Notes under the pieces: model-generated
Told to the model about the DNA's origin: nothing
Seen by the model: only the letters and a program-made list of their open reading frames with translations
Databases searched by the model: none
Shown here: positions 43,171 to 55,100 of the stretch, one piece after another
How positions within the stretch are numbered: position 1 is the stretch's first letter
Layout of the letters: every line of letters begins with the position of its first letter
Translations under genes and position numbers: made by a program
Assembly (NCBI RefSeq): GCF_964275005.1
Contig: NC_092702.1
Coordinates: 659,501-723,500 of the forward strand
Reading direction: 5' to 3'
Length of the DNA stretch: 64,000 nucleotides
DNA from: Diadema setosum
Lineage: Eukaryota; Echinodermata; Echinoidea; Diadematoida; Diadematidae

Positions 43171-46100
43171 TAGTCTAGCGGGCGACGTATTTTTAGCCTA
43201 AATCAGTGTTTGGCAGTCAATAGAGGGCGCGACGATGTGGAAGTCAAGTTGACTAAAAATACGTCTAGTAAGAAACCTCCGAATAGAGGCGTGGAACCGG
43301 GTGTGGCATGACAGTTGTCAGTCGTCAACTCTCGAAGTTTTATTGGCTGAGCATCGGATGTCAATCAAAACACGTCGCAGAGCCCGAAGAAATGCTAGTC
43401 TACTCTCCTAGGTATACTACAGATAATCTTTCAATAAAAATACAGTTTGCCTGTCTCTTTCAGCTTACTACAGTATTTTTTCACTCTTCTCCATTCTTTT
43501 TAAGGTTTATTACATTTTACCTTACTTCAAATACAAAAGAATGATGGTAATCAGTGCAACTGACTTCAGTTGTAAATCTGTGAGGGTTTTGCACGTGGAA
43601 ACTACGCCCAAATTACTGCCGAATGCAAACCTTCAATTATTGGAGTAAAGTCTACTTGATATATACTTTAATTGTACGTTTCGGAAATATATCTGATATC
43701 ATTACTCCCCTCTATCATTTTTACCCTTGAGTTACCATATATTTTTGCATCAAACTTTGTAAGATATTTGCTTAACATCAATAAAGCTGCCGTCAAGACA
43801 TCAATCTCTATATCGGAGCACCGTAGACTTTAAACAGGCATTTTCTGTCGTGTTCACGCGTGATCATACTGTCACGGAAGAACACGTCCGCGGTACATGG
43901 GCGTCCAAGGGGAAAACAAAGAGGAGGTGTGACACAAAAAGATTCCTGCAAAGCCAAAGGCACAGGTGAACTATGGTGCATCCTTTGCAATCATAAAATT
44001 ACGAGATGCCATCTACGTGGTGCTGGCAACAAGTAATGATAAACCGATTCAATCTGAATCACATTTTATTACAATGCATATGAGGACATCTTTGTGGCCA
44101 TTCTGTATGCATATTATGTATTGCTAAATTGAGTATCATCAACAAGCTAACAACTGTGGTAAAATTCACATACAAACACGCACGCACACACACACACACA
44201 CACACGCACGCACAAGACGTATTACGCAACTGAGGCACAACACGCAAGATTTGTGTCCATGTCCAAATCGCTAAAAGTGACACGTATGGCTCTGCTAAAG
44301 AGTCTTGTACGATTTTCGCCTGGAAGATCTCGTTTAGAGGTAAGGCGTGGTTGTTAAAATAACATTCACATGATTCGACCTGTCAGAAATAAATTATACT
44401 CGTATTTTCTGACAAGATTTCAGAAATGATTATGTTTCTTCGTGTCATTCCTGGGATGCATCAATTCAAGGATCGTTAATCTGATAATAAGATCAGGTTC
44501 GTTATTCAGAAAATGAAATATTCTTTTAGTTACAAAATACGTTGATGTGACACCAATAATAAAAGGTTGAATATTATGCATTAAAAATTGAACGAAAACA
44601 CGCACACGTATTCATGCCTACACACGTGCACACACACGCATTGACACACACAAAGACAAGTATAATGACAAACATACACAAACTAAAAAGGTCAAAAATA
44701 AAGCACACGTGTATGTGCTGATAATCCCCTTTGAAATACGGCCCAAATCTTAGATCAGCCCCTTCCCACTCTCATAACTCAAATGCATCAGACATGCAGA
44801 TGTAAACCAAGGATGACAGAAAAAGGCAGCAACGGTGACGAAATTAAATCAGCCCACAATGTGCTTATCTAATGCCTCAACTTATTTTCCACTTTGCTTA
44901 GAGTAGCAAGATTCTGAATGTGCTTTATCAAGACGTTTTGTCCAAGACACACTTGCTTTGGATTGCAGGGGTCAAATACCTCAAATAAGGGGTGACGAAA
45001 GAAGGCGGCAACGGTATCGAAATCGATTCAGCCAAAATATTCTTAAATAATCCATCAACTCGTAATTCAACATTGCTGAGAGTTGCATGCTTCTCAACGA
45101 GCCAAATCAAGACATCTTATCCAAGAGACGTGCCCTTTGGATTAGAGGCTCAAATACTTGATGACGTTGTAAATACAGGATGACGAAATAAGACAGCAGG
45201 GTGACAAAATCGATTCAGCCAAAAATATGCTTAGCGAAGGCATGAAATCATTCTGCCGCTTTGATTGGAATTGCATGCTTCTTAATGTGCTATATCAATA
45301 ATTTCTCTCCAAGTGGCATGAGCTTTGAATTAGAGGGCTGAAATGCATCAGACCAATGTACAGAAAGGGTGACGAAAAAAGGCAGCAACGGTGACAAAAT
45401 CGAATCAACTTACAATGTGCTATGGTAAAACAATATCATACCACTTTGCTAAGGGTTACATGCCTCTCAATGTACTATATCAACAAGTTTCTTTTTTTTT
45501 TTCCAGGACACATGTGATTTGGATTAGAGGGCTAATATACATGATGAGATGTAAATAAAGGGCGAATAAAAGAAGAAAGGAGAACGCTGACGAAATCGAT
45601 TCAGGCAACAAAACGCTTGAATAATACATCAAATCGTTTGACTACTATGATCGGAGTTGCATGCTTCTCAGTGTGCTTTATAGTGCATCAAGAAGTTCCC
45701 CCCTGTGACGTGTGCTTTGCATTCTAGGGCTCAAATACATGAAACTAATTGTACATGAAGGGTGGTGAAATAAGGCAGCAACGGTGTCTAAATCGATTCA
45801 GTCCACGATATGATTAGCTAATACGTCGAATTGTTCATTTTGTTCAGAGTTGCATGTATCCCAATGGGCTTTTGCTATGGGGACTCAAATACATAAGAAA
45901 GTTGTACATAAAGGATGAAGATAAATGCAGCAACTGTGAGGAAATTTTACTAATCCTAAATGTGGTTAGGCAATATATCAACTCGTCATACCACTTTGCT
46001 GAGAGTTGCATGGTTCTCATTGTGCTACAGCAAGACGTTTTCTCCATGGGGCATATTGTGCTTTAGATTAAAGGGCTCACTTGTATCAGGGAGATGTAAA

Positions 46101-49100
46101 TAAAGAGTGACGAAAACAGACAGCAACGGTGACGAAATCGATTTGGACTGAAATTTATTCAAGTACTACTCCACTCTTTATACCTTTCTACAGAGAGCCG
46201 AATGGTTCGCATTGCGCTTTATCAAGGCGTTTTTATCAAAGAAGCGTGTACTTTGGATTTGAGGGCTGCATGCTTCTCAATGTGCTTTATCAAGAAATTT
46301 ATAAAAGAGACATGTGTTTATATTAGAGGGGTCGAAAATACATGATGAGGTTGTAAATAAAGGGTGACGAAAAAGGCAATCAGGGTGACGGAAGCAAACA
46401 GTGTGTCTAAATGATGCTTCAAATTATTATATCAAATTAGTTAGTGTTCCATGCTTCTCAATGTGTTACATCAAGACATTTTCTCCCAGAGACATGCTCT
46501 TTGCATTCGAGGTCTTAAATACATGATGCCGTCTTACACGAAGGGTGACGAAAAAGGCGACAACGGTGACGAAATCGATTTAGTCCAGGATATGATTAGC
46601 TAATACATCAAATTGTTATACAAGTTTTACAGTCGTATATCACAATGTACCTTATCAGTATTTTTTTCAAGTGGCATGAGCTTTGGATTAGACAACTACA
46701 ATGCATCAGAAAGTTGTACGTAAAGGTTGACGAAAAATTCACCAGCTATGACGAAATCAAATCAGATCAAAATGTGGTTACGTGATATATCAACTCGTCA
46801 CGCCACTCTTTTGGGAGTTGCATGGTTCTGAGTTTGCTAAATCAATACGTTTTATCCAAGAGACGTATGCTTTAGATTAGAGGGCTTAAATGCATCAGAC
46901 AGTTGTAAATAAATAGTGACAAACACAGGCAGCAACAGTGACGAAATCGAATCAGCCAACATGTTGCTTAAGCAATAAATCAATTCGTCATATCACTTTA
47001 CTGAGATATGCATGCTTTTCAATGTGCTTTGTCAAGGTGTTATATCCAAGAGATGTGTCCTTTAGATTAGAGGGCTCAAATGCATCAGTCATTTGAAGAT
47101 AAAGGGTGACGAAAACAGGCAACAGTGGTGACGGAATCGAATCAGCCCACAATTTGCTCAAGTAATAAATCAACTCGTCATATCACTTTATTAAGAGCTG
47201 TGTGCTTCTTATTGTGCTTTATGAAGACATTTTATGCAAGACATGTGGGCTTGGATTAGAGGGCTCAAACGCATCAGATAGTTGTAAATGACGGGTGACG
47301 AAAACAGGCAGCAGCGGTGACGGAATCGAATCAGCCAACAATATTCTTTATTACTAGTACATCAACTCGTTATATCGCTTAACTGAGACTTGTTTACTTC
47401 TCAACGTGCTACGTATATCATGACGTTATATCAAAGAGAAAAGTGTTTTGGAATAGTATATGGCTCAAATACATCAAGAGTTGACAAACAGGGGAAAACC
47501 CCACAACGAAGAGCTGTACGGTTCATATGCAGTTACTACATTATCCGCGATCCAGACTGTACCACGTGCATGAGGGAGAAACTAAACTTGCCAACTCTTA
47601 CCTTGGGATGCCAGGTCCGGAGATTAAAATCATTCTTCAAAGCGGTAGAGGGGTTGGTCCCAGCCCTACATTCTAGAATTGTTTTCACTAAAGTAAGACC
47701 CAAGCGAAATATAACAGCAAAGAAATATAAAGAATGTAACGTAACAAAAAAAATGTCGAAAATTACGTTACAAATCAAACTAATTACACACTAAGGCACT
47801 GTAACACATCAGTATACCGACCGAGTTTCCCTCTTTTTTGTGAAACCGATCCTGCTTTGAAATTAACTTCCAGCTGAAGTCGTTAACAGTATATTAAGGA
47901 GGTTTTCAAAGCAAAGATTGAGCAAAGTCTTCTTCACTTTGACTACCAACGCTCCCAATGTGCCCTCTCTCACCCGGCGCCTTATACCGCAAGGTCCTGC
48001 ACCGTACTACATCCAGAACCAGGAAGGATGACCAAAAAAACGGCAGTAACGGTGACGAAATTTAATCAAGCCCCGATGTGTTTAGGTAATGCGTCAACTC
48101 GTAATACCACTTTGCTGAGAGTTGCAGGCTTCCAAATGCTCTACATCAATATGTTTTCTCCCAGAGACAAGTGTTCTAGATTAAAGGCTCAAATAAATGA
48201 TGGCAAAGTGAATAAAGGGTGACGAAAAAGGGCAACAGCGGTGACGAAATGGATTAAACCAACAATATGCTAAAATATTACATCAAATCGTTACACCAAT
48301 TTGTTTAGACGTACAGGCTTCTCAATGAACTATTTCAAAATGTTTTTGTCGCAGAGATATATGCTTTGCATTCGAGTTCTTCAAGGACAAGTTCACCTGA
48401 CTAGACACGTGGATTGAGTGAATGCATTTTGTTGGCTGAATCGTTTTTGTCATGTTGACTCTCTCATTTTCGTCACCCTATATGTACAACATGTACAACT
48501 GTCTCATGTACTTAAAGGACAAGTTCACCTTCATAGACATGAGGGTTAAGTGAATGCAACAATATTTAGTAGAACACATCAGTGAAAGTTTGAGGAAAAC
48601 TTGACAATCCGTTTAAAAGTTATGAATTTGTAAATTATCTGCACAATCACTGCTTCATGAGAAGACTATGATGTCATATGCATAGAACCATATGAGGAAA
48701 ATGATAAGAGGAAAACTTCGCTTTTTGAATAAAGTGCTTATTTCCTGGACTTGTTATTGTTATATTTAAAGAAACATTACCCCCCTCGCCTTCTGAAGTA
48801 GAGAAGTCGATTGTTCTTTTTTATGCGAGAAAAGTGGAAACATGTTTGATTTTCTTTATAAAATGTACTTTTTTATATTGTTGTACACATGTGACATCAC
48901 AAGCCAAAGTAGTCTTGTCATCTAGCCATGACTAAGCAGAAACTTCAAAAATGTATAACCTTTGAACGGATTGTCCGATTTCCATTAAATTATCACTAAT
49001 GTGTTCTGCTGATATTGCTGCATTCACTTAACCCACATGTCTATGAAGGTGAACTTGTCCTTTAAATACATGAGACAGTTGTATATATAGGGTGACGAAA

Positions 49101-52100
49101 ATGAGAGGCAACAGTGACAAGATCGATTCAACCAACAATATGCTTAAATAATGCATTAAATCGCTATGTATATTAAAAAGTTTTCTCAAAATTACAAATG
49201 CTTTGGATTTGGAGGACACGCATGATACGCATCAACCAAGCAATTATAGACCTGTCTCCCTGACATCCGTGATGTGTTAAAAACATGAGCAGATGATATG
49301 TAAGCCTTCTTGCAACATTTGGAGAATCACAACATCCCGTCGCCCTTTAATCACCGTTTTAGACTACTGATTGAACAATTGCCCAGCTCCTCAGAACAAT
49401 GTATGATCTTTTTCTTGCCCATGACAAGAAGGTCCAGACTGACACCATCCTTTTGTATGTCTCCAAAGCTTTCGATACGTTACCGAACGGTTCTCAAGCG
49501 GTTACTATTTTTGTTCTGAATAAACGACCTACCAAATACTCTCAAGTCCCGACTCATTACGCCTTTTGGTAGATGACTGCCAATTAAAAAAATAATAATA
49601 AGTCAAGTCTTAGCGTGATTATATCAAGTTGCAAGATTTATTTCAACTGAAAAAAAAAATGGGCATCCGACAGGGGAATGAGGCTCAATGGTGACAAATG
49701 CCAAGTATGAGTACTGACGACAAATCCTCATACTTGCCCCAGGCCACCATAAACAAAATTATCACTGAATGCAACGTACATAATTATGACCAAGAATGGA
49801 TTTCTCAGGAGGTATCACTTTTCATGTGCTGATATATTGAAGTATACAAGAACACTTTATTACACTTGTCTGGGAAGAAGTGAAACTGAGCTTTCATAAA
49901 GAGAGAACATTGAACTTGATGATCTCACGTCTGAAGATGGCTCAGATGTTTGGCCTATGAACGAGTATGCTGATGCACAAGAAGGGAATAGTGACAGTGA
50001 TAATGATTAGATACGGGAGTAGATCAAGTTCAAAATACTCTACTGAATTAAAGGCATTATCTACCATGTCCAGATGAAACAAAAGTCCATCTTAAGTGCT
50101 TCAAAATATTTCTAAAATTTGGATTAGGGATAGAAACGACAAATGTAAAAATTAAGTACTATGTATTGTTGATTTACAAATTGGGTACAATAGTTATAAT
50201 AAAACATGTAGCTAGACTAAACCATATTAAGTTTTAGTTTATTGAGTAAGGCTTTATTGGTCGGGGCTTTTTTATACAACTGACCTATACAAATGCATCA
50301 AAATTGACATGATAATTCAAACATTTTTAAATCACTACTCCCAATGGTAAACAATGCCTTTAATGATCTGCATTGCCTCGTTACATGTTTTTTACTGCTA
50401 CTAATAAATAGTACCCATCTCTTTGTGTTGGATAGGCCTACACAGCATTTCGATAACATTTTTTTTATAGTTTCTAGGATTCCTTTTAAATGATCTGCTC
50501 TTATCGTCAGGGTTCGCTCGCATCTTAATAAAAACCGTGTTTAATTGGTCTTCTTGTTTTTGAAGGGAATATAAGCAACATTATTATGAATTATGATCAG
50601 TGCACTTCAATACACAAGCCCTGCACTGGAGCAAACTGCAACCCACTGGTAGAATTGAAGAGTTTATTCGCAAAAACCGATAAGTTCATTTTTGAAGATT
50701 TTGAAGTACGGTCTCTGTCATATAATAACATTGCATAAAGTACAAAATAATGCCTTTTAAATGATTATATTGGTCACTACATTATAAAGGTACATTTTTG
50801 AAGTTATGGCCAAAAGAAGCAAATATTTTCCTATCATTCTCTTTATTTTTCTTGACCTTTAATTGCAACTATCTCCATTTGGCAAATATGGACTTATCGG
50901 TTTTTGCAAACAAACTCTTCAATTGTAACTAACTAATCACATTGTTATGTGTACTATGACTGAACTACAAACCGAATTTGGTTCAGGTGAGTGAACATCA
51001 TATGACACATAGTGTATAACACAATATAGGCCTATTTGCAAATGTAGGCCTATTGGAATAAATTTCCAGTTTATAAAATAATGGGCAAAAATAGCAAGAT
51101 TGAACAACATTATTGCTTTTCTCAAAGCCAACATAACTTTAATCCCCTTTGCTTTCTAATATAAATGCTATCTCGACTATATCATGGCCATTTGAGATAA
51201 AATATGTGTTATATGGATGATTAAACTGTATTCATATTATTATTATACTGACCCATTCGTCTTGCACATTATGGTGGAAAAGCACAGGCAACCTTATTTT
51301 CTCAAAAGAAGGGCAATACAGAAAGCGTTTCAGCGCCTCTGTCACAAATTTCCATCATTTATCCATAAACTACAAATATATGAAGAGTTTGTTTGCAAAA
51401 ACCGATAAGTCCATTTTTGAAGATTTTGAAGTACGGCCTCTGTCATTAAGTACAAAATAATACCTTTTAAATGATATATTGGTCACTACATATAAAGGTA
51501 TATTAATTTTTTGAAGTTATGATCAAAAGAAGCAAAAATTTTCTTATTGTTCTCTTTATTTTTCTTGACCTTTAATCGCAAATATCTCCATTTGGCAAAT
51601 ATGGACTTATCGGTTTTTGCGAACAAACTCTTCATATTTAGCTCCCAAATTGATATGTTATAATAATCATCATAGATTTAAGTCATTTTCACCATGATCA
51701 TAATTATAAATCGTCCATGCTATATCTCCATAGTTATTAAACGACACTTGGCGTTTTATGATAGCATGTTTTACAGTAGTCGTTGAGATAAGTAATTTGT
51801 CGGCCTATTTGCACACATATAGAATGCAAGGTTTCACTTCATATCTATTACTCGATAAATTATTACTCTATTTAGGCACTTCCATCATGACTGGTGATGT
51901 ATGTGCCGCTGGACAGAATCTACAGCTTTATAGAAGATCGCATTTCCATGTTTCGCTATTCGAACAGAGTCACTTTATTTGTCAGCTGAATTGGACATTG
52001 TGAAAATAAGTGTCTTTTTTTCAGGCAAACGTATATCAAAGCAATGAAAATTCTGGCTTTGGTGCGCTGACCACTAACGCAAGTTATTTATACAGATATT

Positions 52101-55100
52101 TGGTTAAATAGATGCAGAAAATCATGGTGGATAAAGCTTGATAAGAAAACTATAATAGTGTGCTGATAAAAGAGAAAACAGGGTCTTTCACGAAGCGTAA
52201 AAGCGGTATCGTGTTTAACATCTTCTACGGAGTGAGAAAGGTGAATCTCCACATGCAAGCGAAGCTTCTATCTGAAATCGTTCGTCACTGCATTCAGAGC
52301 AACAATTTTGTAAATTCCAGATGTCCTTATGGCTCACTCGAGGTGCATCCATATTCAAAGAGTATGCTTTACCCATTCACGCCTATACTTCCTAGTCATA
52401 TTTCACACTTTCGAGAAAAACATAAAAAATACTGCTGGTGCTCGCGCATTTCCAAACATTTGCCTAATGTCTATATTTTGTGATGCCACGTTGACCTACT
52501 GTACACCTGGAAATATAACTTTAACTTTTCAACCAATGTATAACGTCCCTCGAAGCACTTTCTAAGATATGAAAACCAGGAAAATGAGGTATAGGAATTA
52601 CCATGAGCTACCAACTATATAAGCATGTATACATTCGTGGATGTTTGATTTGACAACCGGGAAATTGGATAAAAAAGGTCGTGGTTTTTTTTCTCCTTTG
52701 CGTGTGTGTGTATGCATCAGCCACATTGGTTAGCTTAATTTTCTGCATTGGCATGCATTCGGAATGGTCAGAAAGATGTCCTAATTTGCATTTGTAAAGA
52801 AATGTGAATAAGATTGAATCGGTTCCTCCTTACTTGTTGCCAGCACCACGTAGAAGGCATCTCGTAATTTTATGATTGCAAAGGATGCACCATGGTTCAC
52901 CTGTGCCTTTGGCTTTGCAGGAATCTTTTTGTGTCACACCTCCTCTTTGTTTTCCCCTTGGACGCCCATGTACCGCGGACGAGTTCTTCCGTGACAGTGT
53001 GATCACGCGTGAACACGACAGAAAATGCCTGTTTAAAGTCTACGGTGCTCCGATATAGAGATTGATGTCTTGACGGCAGCTTTATTGATGTTAAGCAAAT
53101 ATCTTACAAAGTTTGATACAAAAATATATGGTAACTCAAGGTTAAAAATGATAGAGGGGAGTAATGATATCAGATATTATTTCCGAAACGTACAATTAAA
53201 GTATATATCAAGTAGACTTTACTCCAATAATTGAAGGTTTGCATTCGGCAGTAATTTGGGCGTAGTTTCCACGTGCAAAACCCTCATAGATTTACAACTG
53301 AAGTCAGTTGCACTGATTACCATCATTCCGTTCTATTTGAAGTAAGGTAAAATGTAATACACCTTAAAAAGAATGGAGAAGAGGTGAAAAAATACTGTAG
53401 TAAGCTGAAAGAGACAGGCAAACTGTATTTTTATTGAAAGATTATCTGTAGTATACCTAGGAGAGTAGACTAGCATTTCTTCGGGCTCTGCGACGTGTTT
53501 TGATTGACATCCGATGCTCAGCCAATAAAACTTCGAGAGTTGACGACTGACAACTGTCATGCCACACCCGGTTCCACGCCTCTATTCGGAGGTTTCTTAC
53601 TAGACGTATTTTTAGTCAACTTGACTTCCACATCGTCGCGCCCTCTATTGACTGCCAATCACTGATTTAGGCTAAAAATACGTCGCCCGCTAGACTAGTC
53701 TCAGCGGCGCTTTGCCAGATTGGTTCTCTATAGTACCGGGCAGATTGAAGCTGTGTGAGCGTGTTGTGGGTTTAGACTTGGGTAGCAGTGCCTTGACTGC
53801 GGGATCAGTCGGTGGTGCAGAGGGGCGTGAGACCGCACCCTTGGGGCGGCTGGGTGGTCCTGTGGGGCGGCTTGGGGGTGGAGCACTTGGCTTTAATGGC
53901 TGCTGGGTAGGGACTGGTTTGTACTTCACATCTGGATTGGTAGGTACCAGGGGATGAATGTCATGCACTACAGATCCAGTACCGGTGTTTGGTATATGCT
54001 CAATAGTAGGCGGTGAGGCACGGATGGAGGGAGTACGAACAATATTCTTACTGGAAGTTCCGTTGCTGCTGACATATCTCTTGTTCACATATGAGCCATG
54101 CCTGCTCCTGGAAAATAAAAGTTGTATATAAAAAGACAAACTTAGCAGCTAAAAGAGACATCACAGTTCTTACAGTGTCTGACAGAACTGTTTCTACTTA
54201 CATAGTGATCCACTTCACAAAGATTGGGCGGAAATCAACTGCATAATAACTTGCTCCCAGATATGCTCTTCATACTGTCTGAAATAAACAAGTAACCTGT
54301 ATCATCCAAAATTTTTGTGAACAAAGAATGAAGAGTTGTAAAAACATTTTTTTTTTTAAATCTCACAGATGAGTGATATGACACTTCCATGACAAAAACA
54401 TAGGCGAAAAGCAAGAAAACCTCTAAAGGGAAAGAGATGCCAAAAAATGCCAATGACATATGGATGCACAGGAAAAATTCATAAATCTACCAAATTGCTC
54501 AAAATCTAATAAAGACAAATTTCATTTTTGTATTCCCTATTCAAATTTTGTTTGATAACAACATCATATTCACAATGACACAAATACTAATAAAAAATTA
54601 CAGCTAGTTTTCCACTCACGCTGCCTGATCTCATAAATTCATACATGCAAAGAAAAAGTTTATATAAATCCACATACACATAAGAAGAGACTTGTACAAA
54701 GACCTGTAACCATACAAAATAAGTCATACGATAAAGGATTGACCTCGATCAACTTAATTAGACACATCAATGCTGCTTAATCACACAAAATACATACAAT
54801 ATAGGAAAATACAAAAATCTCGTACATCATAATTCCATTGATTGAACAAGACTCTTATTCGCAGTTTTTCTTAACACCGCCCTCTCCCCCATATCTCATA
54901 TTTTATATTGCCAAAAAAAGGGGGAGATATTACTGGTAATCAAGAAAGATATAACATGAAGAAAACAATCCTTACCCAGAATTTGGCTCCTTGCTTTTCT
55001 GAAACATCTGCAGGAGCTTCTTGCGTTTGCAGTATAGAATGACACCAATAGCAATGAGGGGGAGGACCAAGAGGAAGAAGATGAGGATACCTGCCAAGAC

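Larger units (their letters stand above)
43171..53697. mobile_element. 10.5-kb long-TIR (foldback/Mutator-like) transposon inserted in a coding exon
   Basis: Total length is 10,527 bp. The first and last roughly 900 bp are inverted copies beginning TAGTCTAGCGGGCGACG, differing at a scatter of positions (perhaps 2%, estimated by eye). A perfect 9-bp target duplication flanks it. Long TIRs with 9-bp duplications point to the Mutator superfamily, including Foldback/Rehavkus-type elements known for internal tandem repeats. A 9-bp duplication argues against Polinton (6 bp), hAT (8 bp) and Harbinger (3 bp). Between the TIRs are a roughly 185-bp tandem array, two LINE fragments, three MITE copies and unassigned AT-rich DNA. 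I see no transposase, so it is probably non-autonomous. Confidence 0.85.

Noticed and set aside
42870-43178. 102-codon + strand frame opposite the tail exon
   Set aside because: It is the antisense of the proline-rich coding exon (Gly/Leu-rich as expected) and runs into the transposon end.
43808-43990. 60-codon frame starting MQRMHHSSPVPLALQESFC, present in both TIRs
   Set aside because: It appears twice only because the TIRs are inverted copies. There is no known domain, and neighbouring frames are equally open.
43171-53697. The 10.5-kb element as a Polinton-like element
   Set aside because: The target duplication is 9 bp rather than 6, and no polymerase, integrase, capsid or ATPase sequence is visible. 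The long-TIR, 9-bp pattern fits Mutator/Foldback-type DNA transposons better.
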